A stretch of DNA of 64,000 bases, taken from contig NZ_RSAA01000011.1 in the NCBI RefSeq assembly GCF_003931915.1, positions 62,001 through 126,000 of the forward strand. Direction: 5' to 3'. The notes below the pieces were generated by a model that made no database searches, had not been told where the DNA came from, and saw only the letters and a program-made list of their open reading frames with translations. Positions within the stretch are counted from its first letter, which is position 1. Each line of letters begins with the position of its first letter. This document shows positions 7,556 to 17,462 of the stretch, piece by piece. Source of the DNA: Saccharopolyspora rhizosphaerae. Lineage in GTDB: Bacteria > Actinomycetota > Actinomycetes > Mycobacteriales > Pseudonocardiaceae. A program made the position numbers and the translations under genes.

Positions 7556-8112
7556 GCAGCAAGGAACTGTGGACCACGGCTCAGGCTGCCGAGCACTGCG
7601 GCGTGAACCCCAACACCTACCGCTACTACCAAAAACGCCTTGGCGCGCCCAGCCCCGTGCTGCGCGAACCCGGCAGGGGTGGCCAGAACCTCTACCGCGC
7701 CGACGAGGTCCGCCGCTGGCACGCCGGTCGGCACGGCCAAGGCGCGCGCACCGACCTGCTCTCCGAGGCCCCCGCCCGCGCCCCGGACCGCAGCAGCACA
7801 CCCGCCGGTGATGCGGCGCGGCTGGACATCCCGGGGGCGTTCGCGACCTACCTGCAGCAGACCGGACCCGGCAGGGGCCAGTACCGCAACGAGGCCGAGG
7901 CCGCGCTCGGGCGCGCCTTGAGCGGTGCCGTCACGGTCAAGCGCGGCCGGTCGCATTCGCTGCGGATCGCCCTGCAACGCAGCTTCGCCGAGCTGCTGGC
8001 CGACTACGCGAAGACGGTACTGGCCGAACCTGCCGTGTTCAGCAGCGCGCAGCGGCAAGGCGCACGCAAAACCGCTGAGGGCATCCGAGCCTTCCTGGAC
8101 GCCGAAGACTAG
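7552..8112 (+). CDS. MerR/excisionase-like helix-turn-helix protein
   Basis: A 186-residue protein. Residues 6-55 (LWTTAQAAEHCGVNPNTYRYYQKRLGAP) form a winged helix-turn-helix of the excisionase/MerR type. It would recognise DNA through the helix containing NTYRYYQ, followed by the wing RADEVRRWHAGRH. The remainder is Ala/Arg-rich and helical, without a known effector domain. It starts inside the stop codon of the preceding gene. Such small HTH proteins are common in actinobacterial integrative elements, but no integrase, replication or transfer gene is visible here, so an element is only suspected. Confidence 0.6.
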   Translation: MSSKELWTTAQAAEHCGVNPNTYRYYQKRLGAPSPVLREPGRGGQNLYRADEVRRWHAGRHGQGARTDLLSEAPARAPDRSSTPAGDAARLDIPGAFATYLQQTGPGRGQYRNEAEAALGRALSGAVTVKRGRSHSLRIALQRSFAELLADYAKTVLAEPAVFSSAQRQGARKTAEGIRAFLDAED

Positions 8113-8531
8113 GCACGCTCGGGCGGGGCGGGCGGTCGATGCGGCGGGCGAAGGTGTGCCATCACGTGCGACGTAGCGGGTGGCGACGAGGAAGGCAGCC
8201 ATCGTGGCGTCGACACCTCCGGCACGTGGTGGCAGGGAAGTCACCGATCAGGTGTCAGCGGTCCCCCACCAGCTCATCGTCGTCCCCCACAGCGCCATCA
8301 TGCGCTCCCACCAGACGTGACCCGGACGCCGCTCGAGCTGCGGCGTAGCCGGCTGCACCAGGTGAGGGGCTCGGCCGGCACCGCCGCAGGTACTGAGCGG
8401 CGTCGCGGTGAGCCGCCGCGACGCCGCGTGTGGAGACGTGTTCCACGAGCGGAGCGCGGAGCAGCTGTGCTCTCACCTTCCGGGTTCCTGCTACCCGCAC
8501 CGCCGCTCAGGGCACTTCCACACGGACAGGC
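8113..8531. other. gene-free interval
   Basis: Between the HTH gene and the convergent P450 gene no frame has a good start and natural composition. The 81-codon minus-strand frame at 8255-8500 is Ala/Arg-rich and lacks a ribosome binding site. I see no clear hairpin terminator either. Confidence 0.5.
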
Positions 8532-9740
8532 CTACGCCGGGTCACCGAGGAGCACCGGCAATGCCTCCAAGTCGTTCTGCGTCAGGACCGGTCGGTGGCG
8601 GAGTTCGGCGTCGGGCACTGCGAGGCGCAGCTGCGGGTACCGGCCGAAGAGCGCGGGCAGGGCGGTGGAAGCCTCCAGCTTCGCCAGCGCGGCTCCCGAG
8701 CAGATGTGCGGGCCGTGGCCGAAGGTCGTGTGCTTGGCGCGGGTCGGGCGAGTCGGGTCGAAGACGTCGGCGTCGGGGCCGTGTTCCCGCCGGTCACGGC
8801 CGATCGCGCGGTAGGACATCACCACGCCCTCACCCTCGCCGATCGTGGTGTCGCCGATCGCGATGTCCTCGGTGGCGAAGCGCATCAGCAGGTGGGTGAC
8901 CGGCGGGTCCCAGCGCAACGTCTCCTCGAGGACGGCGCTCCAGGTGATCTCGCCGTCGAGGACCTGGCGCAGCTGGTCCGGGTTCGCCATCAGCGCGCGG
9001 ACCGCGTTGACGATCAGGCTGACCGTGGTCTCGTGACCGGCGGCGACCATCGCGCTCAGGTTCCCCACGACCTCCTCCTCGCTGAGCGGTTCGCCGCCGT
9101 CGGGTCGCAGGAGCGCGCTGGTCAGGTCGTCGGCGGGCTGCCGCGCGCGGGCCCGCACCATGCGGGTGAAGACGTCGTTGAGCTCCGCGATGGCCGCCAG
9201 CCGTTCGTCCTGCGGCGTGCGCAGTGAGAAGAACGCCGACCACAGCTCGTGCTGCCGCGGGCGGAGTTCTGCGTCCACGCCCATGAGAACGCTGACCACG
9301 GTCATCGGAAGCGGCGCGGCGAAGCGGGCTTTGACGTCGACCGTTCCCTCAGCGGGCAAGTCCGCCAGCAGGCGCGCGGTGACGTCGTCGATCACCGGGC
9401 GCAGTCGCTCGAGCCTGCGCGGGGTGATGGCCTGGGCGGTCTTGGCCCGCAGCTTGCGGTGCTCCGGTCCATCCACTGTGAACATCGAACGACCGGGGTC
9501 GACCATGCCGATCAGCGGCCACCCCCGTGTCACCGCGCCGGACCGCCACTCGCGCCACCGGGCGATGGTCTTCACCAGACGCGGGTCGTTGAGCAGCCGA
9601 CGTGCCTCGGTCTGCCCGGTCACCGCCCACGCCGGGGCGCCGAGCAGGTCGATGCGCGTCAACGGTCCGGCCTCGCGCAACGCGTGGGTCTCGCCGTCGA
9701 GGTCGCGCACGAGCGGATCGATCGCGAGCGGGCAGCCCAT
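8532..9740 (-). CDS. cytochrome P450
   Basis: A 402-residue soluble bacterial P450 of normal length. The I-helix oxygen-binding motif is MVAAGHETTVSL, the K-helix ExxR is EETLRWDPPV, and the haem-binding loop is FGHGPHICSGAALAKLE with the axial Cys. It needs an external ferredoxin and reductase; neither is in the window. ATG at 9740 is chosen because GGGGGAGG precedes it; a longer reading to 9797 is unsupported. The substrate cannot be inferred. The nearest gene upstream in the same direction is an amidohydrolase 76 bases away, so the two may share a transcript. Confidence 0.92.
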   Translation of the reverse strand: MGCPLAIDPLVRDLDGETHALREAGPLTRIDLLGAPAWAVTGQTEARRLLNDPRLVKTIARWREWRSGAVTRGWPLIGMVDPGRSMFTVDGPEHRKLRAKTAQAITPRRLERLRPVIDDVTARLLADLPAEGTVDVKARFAAPLPMTVVSVLMGVDAELRPRQHELWSAFFSLRTPQDERLAAIAELNDVFTRMVRARARQPADDLTSALLRPDGGEPLSEEEVVGNLSAMVAAGHETTVSLIVNAVRALMANPDQLRQVLDGEITWSAVLEETLRWDPPVTHLLMRFATEDIAIGDTTIGEGEGVVMSYRAIGRDRREHGPDADVFDPTRPTRAKHTTFGHGPHICSGAALAKLEASTALPALFGRYPQLRLAVPDAELRHRPVLTQNDLEALPVLLGDPA

Positions 9741-9816
9741 CACCCACCTCCCCCAGGATCTCGGACCAGAGCAGCGCGGACCGGGTGCGGGTGTCAAGCC
9801 TCGCCACCCGTTCCGC

Positions 9817-10938
9817 TCAGCGCAGGTGGTAGATCCGCTCGGCGTTGTCCCGGCCGATCATGCGGGCCACGCGCACAGCGTCGTCGAAGGTCCAGTCACC
9901 GGAGTCGACGTGGTGTCCGAGCACTCTCGTCATCCCCCTGCGCCAGAGCACGGCCCCGAGGTGGTGCAGTTCCGGCAGTCCCCACGCGTCGGAGGAGTAG
10001 AAGACCTTGGCGAAGGGGGCGAGTTCCAGGGATTCGGCGATCACCGCCTCCGAACGCGCGCCGGTGTGGTTGACGGCCAAGCCGACGTCGAAGTGCACGT
10101 GCGGGAAGACCTGCGCGAGGTAGGCGGCGTTGCGGTGGTACGGGTAGCAGTGCAGCAGGAGCAGGTCCACGCCGCGCGGTTCGACCTCCTTGATGAAGCG
10201 GGTGAGCAGCAGCGGGTCGCAGCGGTGCAGCTCCAGGTCGGGATCGCCGTAGGCGGTGTGCAACTGGATCGGCAGGCCGTGCTCCACGCCCGTCCACAGC
10301 GCGAACCGCAGCAGCACCGGGTCGCTGACCCGCGACGTCCCCTCCCGCAGCCAGGCACCGGCCGCGCGGACGACCTCGGCTTCACCGGGTGGGTCGGGGT
10401 CGAAGTCGAAACCCCACCTGTAGGCGATGATGCTCTTGACCCCGACCGCCGACGCCGCGCGCTGCGCCAGCTCCTCCCGGAACCGCAACGGCAGGTCTGC
10501 CGCGGCCGCCCCCGAGGCGGCGACCTCCTCCAGCACGGACTCCAGCCGCACGACCTCGTGCACCGGCCGGCCCGACAGCGCGGCCATCTCCGCGAGGCCA
10601 CCGCCCAACCCGGTTTCGACCAGGAACCGGTCTACCCCGGCAGCGGCGAGCAACCGACGGGCCACTTCGCGCGAACCCCACGACTCGCGAGCCGCCAGGT
10701 ACTCCTCCGGAGACGCGTGCGGCGGCAGCTCCAGCACTGGCGCGCACCAGCGCCGCACGGCGAACCCGAGCGGTGAGTCGAACTGCGTCATCCACCCCGG
10801 TACCGCGCGGTCCGACTCGGTCAACAACTCTTCGAACACGCCTCGCTCGAGCTCACCGCCCACCACACCGTGCACGTGGTGGTCCACCACACCGATCGCC
10901 TCGATCTCGTGCCACAAGGCCTCCACCTCAGCAGTCAC
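9817..10938 (-). CDS. amidohydrolase family 2 (FluG/GlnT N-terminal-like)
   Basis: A 373-residue TIM-barrel metal-dependent hydrolase. The metal-binding HxH is in GVVDHHVHGVVGG near the N-terminus. Further candidate ligands are LLLLHCYPYHRNAAYL, FDVGLAVNHTGAR and the late Asp in VFYSSDAWGLPEL, and the C-terminal GRDNAERIYHL block is typical of amidohydrolase 2 proteins. Members decarboxylate or hydrolyse small aromatic or amide substrates; FluG-type proteins have the same N-terminal barrel. GTG at 10938 is my choice, with a second GTG at 10926. A P450 follows in the same direction. Confidence 0.8.
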   Translation of the reverse strand: MTAEVEALWHEIEAIGVVDHHVHGVVGGELERGVFEELLTESDRAVPGWMTQFDSPLGFAVRRWCAPVLELPPHASPEEYLAARESWGSREVARRLLAAAGVDRFLVETGLGGGLAEMAALSGRPVHEVVRLESVLEEVAASGAAAADLPLRFREELAQRAASAVGVKSIIAYRWGFDFDPDPPGEAEVVRAAGAWLREGTSRVSDPVLLRFALWTGVEHGLPIQLHTAYGDPDLELHRCDPLLLTRFIKEVEPRGVDLLLLHCYPYHRNAAYLAQVFPHVHFDVGLAVNHTGARSEAVIAESLELAPFAKVFYSSDAWGLPELHHLGAVLWRRGMTRVLGHHVDSGDWTFDDAVRVARMIGRDNAERIYHLR

Positions 10939-11475
10939 CCCTTCGAAACGAGGCTGAGGACATGTCGCGGAATGTACCCGGATCGCCCGGAAGAGGCCCT
11001 GAGTCCGAGGTCGGCGCGTCAGGGGCGCCGATCCCGCGAGTAACCGCGCTGCGCGGCGCCACGTGCACAAACCTGGTCGAATCTTGGTGCTCTGCAGGCG
11101 TTGTTCAGACCCAGTGTCGATCTTTTCCTTGCACTGCAAGGGATCTTGCGGCAGGAGTGGGCGCGGCGCGCCCGGCGACTCCTGTCGTCCGAACAGCGGA
11201 ACCCTGCGGTGTGCGAAACCCTCTCGGCCCCGTTCCGGCCCCAGCCGTTCCGGAACTGCCACGACCGTGCGCAGGAGTGATGGGAGCGACCACCCGCACC
11301 GGCGAGGAACACCTCAGCGACGACGAAAACGCCTGCGAGAACGATGTTCCCGCTACCACCCGAGGGCATCGCAGGTGCGCTCGATCGTGCGAGTCGCCCT
11401 GCCGCCCAAGGGAAATCGTGCTGCCATTGTGGATCGGAGGGACGGAAACCCGATTCCTCCCACCCCCGTGCCAAC
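10939..11475. other. gene-free interval with a short palindrome
   Basis: About 540 bases separate the divergent amidohydrolase and secreted-protein genes. CCTTGCA-C-TGCAAGG at 11127-11141 is a perfect 7-bp inverted repeat with one central base, flanked on both sides by GATCTT/GGATCTT sequences. It is a reasonable operator candidate for one of the two divergent genes. Nothing else stands out. Confidence 0.4.
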
Positions 11476-11492
11476 GAAGGAGTTCAGTGCGC

Positions 11493-12092
11493 ATGCTTTC
11501 CAAGAACCAGAAGAAGACCGGTGTTCTCAGCGCGGCCGCCGTCCTGGCCGCGGCCCCCTTGCTCGTCGGGGCCCTGACGGCGCAGGCCTCCCCCGTCGCT
11601 CCCCCGGCTCAGGCCGAGGCGATGCTGACGTGCCACCTCAACGGGACGGCCGAGTTCTCCCCGGTGCTGACGCCGAGCCCGTTCGCCACCGACACCCGGA
11701 TGGAGATCACCGGCGAGGCGGCCGGCTGCTCGTCGGCCGACCGCGCCGCCGAAGACATCGTCGGCGCCACCTTCCGCGGTGCGCTTGACGGCAAGATGTC
11801 GTGCATGAACCTGCCGCGCGACGCCGCCGGCGACTTCGACATCACCTACCAGTACGCGGACGGCAGCACGAAGACCAGCAAGGCCAACCTCAAGCTGGAC
11901 CTGAGCGACAACTCCGACCGGCCGGCCGCACCGGCTGAGGGAGCGCTCGTCGGCAAGACCACCGCGGGCGAGTTCGCCGAAGCGAACCACCGGGCCACCA
12001 CGCAGTTCGACCTCGCCTCCGCGGCGGACGAGTGCCTCTCCGAAGGGCTCGAGTCGCTCGACTTCACCGGCCAGTACGAGCTGAGCCGGTGA
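11493..12092 (+). CDS. secreted protein of unknown function
   Basis: A 199-residue protein with a Sec signal peptide: basic MLSKNQKKTG, hydrophobic VLSAAAVLAAAPLLVGAL, cleavage near TAQASP. The mature part has four or more Cys (LTCHLNG, EAAGCSSAD, KMSCMNLP, ADECLSEG), which would pair outside the cell. The rest is beta-rich (FDITYQYADGSTKTSKANL), consistent with a small beta-sandwich. AAGGAG is five bases before a GTG at 11488 and ten before the ATG at 11493, so either can be the start. No family is recognised. A strong hairpin follows at 12123. Confidence 0.75.
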   Translation: MLSKNQKKTGVLSAAAVLAAAPLLVGALTAQASPVAPPAQAEAMLTCHLNGTAEFSPVLTPSPFATDTRMEITGEAAGCSSADRAAEDIVGATFRGALDGKMSCMNLPRDAAGDFDITYQYADGSTKTSKANLKLDLSDNSDRPAAPAEGALVGKTTAGEFAEANHRATTQFDLASAADECLSEGLESLDFTGQYELSR

Positions 12093-12122
12093 TCCCGGAA
12101 CGCCGGTAGGACCCCACGAGGC

Positions 12123-12152
12123 GGTGGGCGGGGCCGTGCGGCTCCGCCCACC
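12123..12152 (+). terminator. terminator of the secreted-protein gene
   Basis: GGTGGGCGGGGC (12123-12134) and GCTCCGCCCACC (12141-12152) form a 12-bp stem with one mismatch, 31 bases after the stop codon. There is no T-tract. Confidence 0.65.
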
Positions 12153-12162
12153 GTTGCGGCGA

Positions 12163-12190
12163 AAAAATCAATCATTCGTGCTTGATTTTT
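12163..12190 (+). promoter_or_regulatory. palindromic operator of the acyl-CoA operon
   Basis: AAAAATCAA (12163-12171) and TTGATTTTT (12182-12190) are perfect inverted 9-mers ten bases apart. This AT-rich block is unlike its surroundings and lies about 30 bases before the first gene of the operon. Dyads of this size are typical TetR-family operators, and a TetR gene closes this operon (20676-21287), so autoregulation is the simplest reading. That link is inferred. Confidence 0.6.
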
Positions 12191-12217
12191 CTCATCCCCC
12201 GGCTCACCCTGGTCGGC

Positions 12218-13009
12218 ATGGCCGACGTGGGCGCTCTGCTGGATGACATGCGTGCGGAAGGCGAGGAGCTCGACGAGCTCGTCGCGACGCTGGACGAGGA
12301 GCAGTGGGCACGTCCGACGCCCGCCGAGGGGTGGACGATCGCGCACCAGATCGCCCACCTGGCGTGGACCGACGACGTGGCACTGCTGTCGGCCACCGAC
12401 CCCGGCCGGTTCGCCGGCGTCGTCGAGGAAGCGCTGCGAGACCCGTTCGGGTTCGTCGACGCCGCCGCCGAGGAGAGGGCCCGCGCACGGCCCGCCGACC
12501 TGCTGTCGAGCTGGCGCCTGGGTCGCTGCCGGCTCAGCGATGCCCTCCGCGGCCTCGAGGACGGCCGCAAGCTCGCGTGGTTCGGCCCGCCGATGGGCGT
12601 CGGCTCGATGGCCACCGCCCGGCTGATGGAGACCTGGGCGCACGGCCAGGACGTCGCCGACGCGCTCGGCGTCACGCGCACCCCGACCGCGCGGCTGCGC
12701 AACGTCGCGCACATCGGCGTGCGCACCCGGGACTTCGCCTACGCCACCCACGGGCAGGAACCCCCGGCCGAACCGTTCCGAGTCGAGCTCGTGGGCCCCG
12801 ACGACGAGCAGTGGGTGTGGGGTCCCGCCGACGCAGCGCAGCGGATCACCGGGAGCGCTCTGGACTTCTGCCTGCTGGTGACCCAGCGCCGGCATCCCGA
12901 CGACCTCGCCGTCCGAGCGGTCGGGGCGGACGCGGCGCACTGGCTGACCATCGCTCAAGCCTTCGCCGGAGCGCCGGGCAAGGGCAGGAAGGCGGGGCAG
13001 CACGCGTGA
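12218..13009 (+). CDS. TIGR03084 family metal-binding protein (DinB/maleylpyruvate-isomerase fold)
   Basis: A 263-residue four-helix-bundle protein of the TIGR03084 group within the DinB/mycothiol-dependent maleylpyruvate isomerase superfamily. Metal-binding His candidates are in [20 protein letters not shown] and [14 protein letters not shown], the usual positions for the superfamily. Actinobacterial members commonly head acyl-CoA catabolic operons such as this one, but their reaction is not established. ATG at 12218 is used; the ribosome binding site is weak. The stop overlaps the GTG of atuA-like gene (GTGA). The upstream palindrome probably controls it and the six genes behind it. Confidence 0.8.
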   Translation: MADVGALLDDMRAEGEELDELVATLDEEQWARPTPAEGWTIAHQIAHLAWTDDVALLSATDPGRFAGVVEEALRDPFGFVDAAAEERARARPADLLSSWRLGRCRLSDALRGLEDGRKLAWFGPPMGVGSMATARLMETWAHGQDVADALGVTRTPTARLRNVAHIGVRTRDFAYATHGQEPPAEPFRVELVGPDDEQWVWGPADAAQRITGSALDFCLLVTQRRHPDDLAVRAVGADAAHWLTIAQAFAGAPGKGRKAGQHA

Positions 13010-14712
13010 TCGGCACCGACCCGGACCTCCTCCGCATCGGCAACTGCTCCGGCTTCTACGGCGACCGGCTCTCCGCGATGCGAGAGATGCTCGCCGACGG
13101 CGAGCTGGACGTGCTCACCGGCGACTACCTCGCCGAGCTGACCATGCTCATCCTCGGCCGCGACCGGCTCAAGGACCCCGACCTCGGCTACGCCAAGACG
13201 TTCCTGCGCCAGCTGGAGGACTGCCTCGGCCTCGCCGCGGAGCGCGGCGTGCGGATCGTCAGCAACGCCGGTGGCGCGAACCCGGCCGGTCTGGCCGCGC
13301 GCGTCCGGAAGCTCGTCGACGACCTCGGGCTGGACCTCACGGTCGCGCACGTGGAAGGCGACGACCTCACACCGCGAGCAGCCGAACTGGGCTTGGGCAC
13401 GCCCCTGGTCGCCCACGCCTACCTGGGATGCTGGGGCGTCGTCGAATGCTTGGACGCCGGGGCCGACGTCGTGGTCACCGGCCGCGTCACCGACGCCTCG
13501 GTCATCGTCGGCCCGGCCGCGGCGCACTTCGGGTGGGAGCCCACCGACCACGACGCGCTCGCCGGAGCCGTCGCCGCCGGCCACGTCATCGAGTGCGGGA
13601 CGCAGGCCACCGGCGGCAACTACGCGTTCTTCACCGAGATCGCCGACATGACCCGGCCCGGGTTCCCGATCGCCGAGCTCCGGCGCGACGGGTCGAGCGT
13701 GATCACCAAGCACCCCGGCACGGGCGGCGCGGTCACCGTCGACACCGTCACCGCGCAGCTGATGTACGAGGTCCAGGACGCGCGCTACGCCGGGCCGGAC
13801 GTCACCACCCGGCTGGACACCATCGAGGTCGCCCAGGAGGGTCCGGACCGAGTGCTGCTCAGCAGCACCTGCGGCGAAGCACCGCCGCCCGACCTCAAGG
13901 TCTCGCTGAACACCCTCGGCGGTTTCCGCAACGAAGTGGACTTCGTGCTCACCGGCCTCGACATCGAGGCCAAGGCCGAGCTCGCCCGACGCCAGCTCGA
14001 AGACGCGCTCCCCGCACGACCGTCGGAGCTGACCTGGACGTTGTCCCGCCTGGACCGCCCCGACGCCGACACCGAGGAACGCGCGAGCGCGATCCTGCGG
14101 TGCGTCGCCCGGGACACCGACGAGAAGGTGGTGGGCCGCGCGTTCTCCGGCGTCGCCGTGGAGATGGCGCTGGCCAGCTACCCCGGCTTCAGCCTGACCA
14201 GCGTTCCCGGCAAGGCCTCGCCGTACGGGGTCTTCACCGCCGGTCACGTCGATCCGGCGCAGGCCCCGCACGTCGCGGTGCTCCCCGACGGACGTCGGGT
14301 GGACGTGCCGCCGGCACCACGCGCGCAACCGCTCGAAGTCCTGCCCGAACCTCCTCTACCGCAACCACTTCCGGACGAGCCGTCGCGGAGCGCACCGCTG
14401 GGCACGGTCGTCGCGGCGCGCAGCGGCGACAAGGGCGGCAACGCCAACATCGGCGTGTGGGTGCGCACCGAGGACCAGTGGCGCTGGCTGGCGCACGCGC
14501 TCACCGTCGAGCGGCTGCGCGCGCTGCTGCCCGAAGCCGCCGAACTGCCGATCACGCGGACGGTCCTGCCGAACCTGCGGGCGCTGAACTTCGTCGTCGA
14601 GGGGATCCTCGGCGAAGGCGCGGCGGCCCAAGCCCGGTTCGACCCCCAGGCCAAGGGACTCGGCGAATGGCTGCGGTCCCGGCACGTCGAGATCCCGGAG
14701 GCGCTGCTGTGA
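13006..14712 (+). CDS. AtuA family (DUF1446) acyl-CoA catabolism protein
   Basis: A 568-residue protein. The N-terminal DUF1446 domain shows [63 protein letters not shown] and [17 protein letters not shown], all characteristic of AtuA. The last 100 residues ([20 protein letters not shown] and the following segment) are the small ferredoxin-fold AtuA-related domain, here fused where some organisms have two genes. AtuA is needed for acyclic terpene (citronellol/geraniol) use in pseudomonads, though its reaction is unknown. GTG start at 13006 overlaps the previous stop; its own stop overlaps the next GTG. Confidence 0.88.
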   Translation: MIGTDPDLLRIGNCSGFYGDRLSAMREMLADGELDVLTGDYLAELTMLILGRDRLKDPDLGYAKTFLRQLEDCLGLAAERGVRIVSNAGGANPAGLAARVRKLVDDLGLDLTVAHVEGDDLTPRAAELGLGTPLVAHAYLGCWGVVECLDAGADVVVTGRVTDASVIVGPAAAHFGWEPTDHDALAGAVAAGHVIECGTQATGGNYAFFTEIADMTRPGFPIAELRRDGSSVITKHPGTGGAVTVDTVTAQLMYEVQDARYAGPDVTTRLDTIEVAQEGPDRVLLSSTCGEAPPPDLKVSLNTLGGFRNEVDFVLTGLDIEAKAELARRQLEDALPARPSELTWTLSRLDRPDADTEERASAILRCVARDTDEKVVGRAFSGVAVEMALASYPGFSLTSVPGKASPYGVFTAGHVDPAQAPHVAVLPDGRRVDVPPAPRAQPLEVLPEPPLPQPLPDEPSRSAPLGTVVAARSGDKGGNANIGVWVRTEDQWRWLAHALTVERLRALLPEAAELPITRTVLPNLRALNFVVEGILGEGAAAQARFDPQAKGLGEWLRSRHVEIPEALL

Positions 14713-15853
14713 ACCCGTGGGACGACGACGAACGGCGCGCCGTGCGGGACACCGCGCGCCGCTTCGCCGAAACCGAGGTCCTGCCGCACCAGGACCGGTG
14801 GGAGCGCGAGGGCGAGCTGCCGCGCTGGTTGCACGAGAAGGCCGGCGCGCTCGGCCTCCTCGGCGCGGCGCTGCCCGTCGAGGTCGGCGGCGGTGGCGGC
14901 GACCTCGTCGACGCGACCGTCATCGCCGAGGAACTGCACCAGGCGGGCGTGTCCGGCGGCACCTTCGCCTCGCTGTTCACCTGCGGCATCGCCGTGCCGC
15001 ACATGGCCGCGGCCGGCGACCCGCGCCAGGTCGAGCACTTCGTGAAGCCCACGCTGTCCGGGCACAAGATCGGCTCGCTGGCCGTCACCGAACCCGGCGG
15101 CGGTTCCGACGTCGGCCACCTGCGCACCCGCGCCGACCGCCACGGCGACCACTACGTCGTCAACGGGGCGAAGACCTTCATCACCTCCGGATGCCGCGCC
15201 GACTACGTCGTCACCGCCGTGCGCACCGGCGGCGACGGGGCTGCCGGGGTGTCGTTGCTGGTGGTGGAGAAGGGCGCACCGGGCTTCACCGTCGCCCGCA
15301 AGCTGGAGAAGATGGGCTGGCACGCCTCCGACACCGCCGAACTGTCCTTCGCCGATGTGCGGGTGCCCGCCGAGAACCTGGTGGGGCCGGAGGGTTCCGG
15401 GTTCGCGCAGATCGCCCAGGCCTTCGTCAGCGAACGCCTGTCGCTGGCGGTGCAGGCCTACGCGAGCGCCCAACGCTGCCTGGACCTCGCCGAGCAGTGG
15501 TGCCGTGACCGGGAGACCTTCGGCCGCCCGCTCATCACCCGGCAGGCCGTGCAGAACACCCTCACCGAGATGGCCCGCAAGATCGACGTCGCCCGCGTCT
15601 ACGCACGGCGGTTGGCCGAACGCGCCGTCGCCGGCGAGCAGGACCTGACCGTCGAGGTGTGCTTCGCCAAGAACACCGCGGTCGAAGCCGGCGAGTGGGT
15701 CGCGCACCAGGCGCTGCAGCTGTTCGGCGGGCTCGGCTACATGCGCGAAGCCGAGGTCGAACGCCAGTACCGGGACATGCGGATCCTGGGCATCGGCGGC
15801 GGCACGACCGAGATCATGACCGGACTGGCGGCGAACCGATTGGGGTACCGAGC

Positions 15854-15857
<4 letters not shown>
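14709..15857 (+). CDS. acyl-CoA dehydrogenase
   Basis: A 382-residue flavoprotein of normal ACAD length that would introduce a 2,3 double bond into an acyl-CoA and pass electrons to ETF. Family blocks are LAVTEPGGGSDVGHLRTRA (FAD/substrate loop), VNGAKTFITSG, FADVRVPAENLVG, QLFGGLGYMREAEVERQYRD and the terminal GIGGGTTEIM. In that last motif Gly replaces the Glu of short-chain enzymes, so the catalytic base should lie elsewhere, as in isovaleryl- and long-chain types. GTG start overlaps the AtuA stop (GTGA); its stop overlaps the carboxylase start. Confidence 0.92.
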
Positions 15858-17452
<1,595 letters not shown>

Positions 17453-17462
17453 GGTCCCCGCG

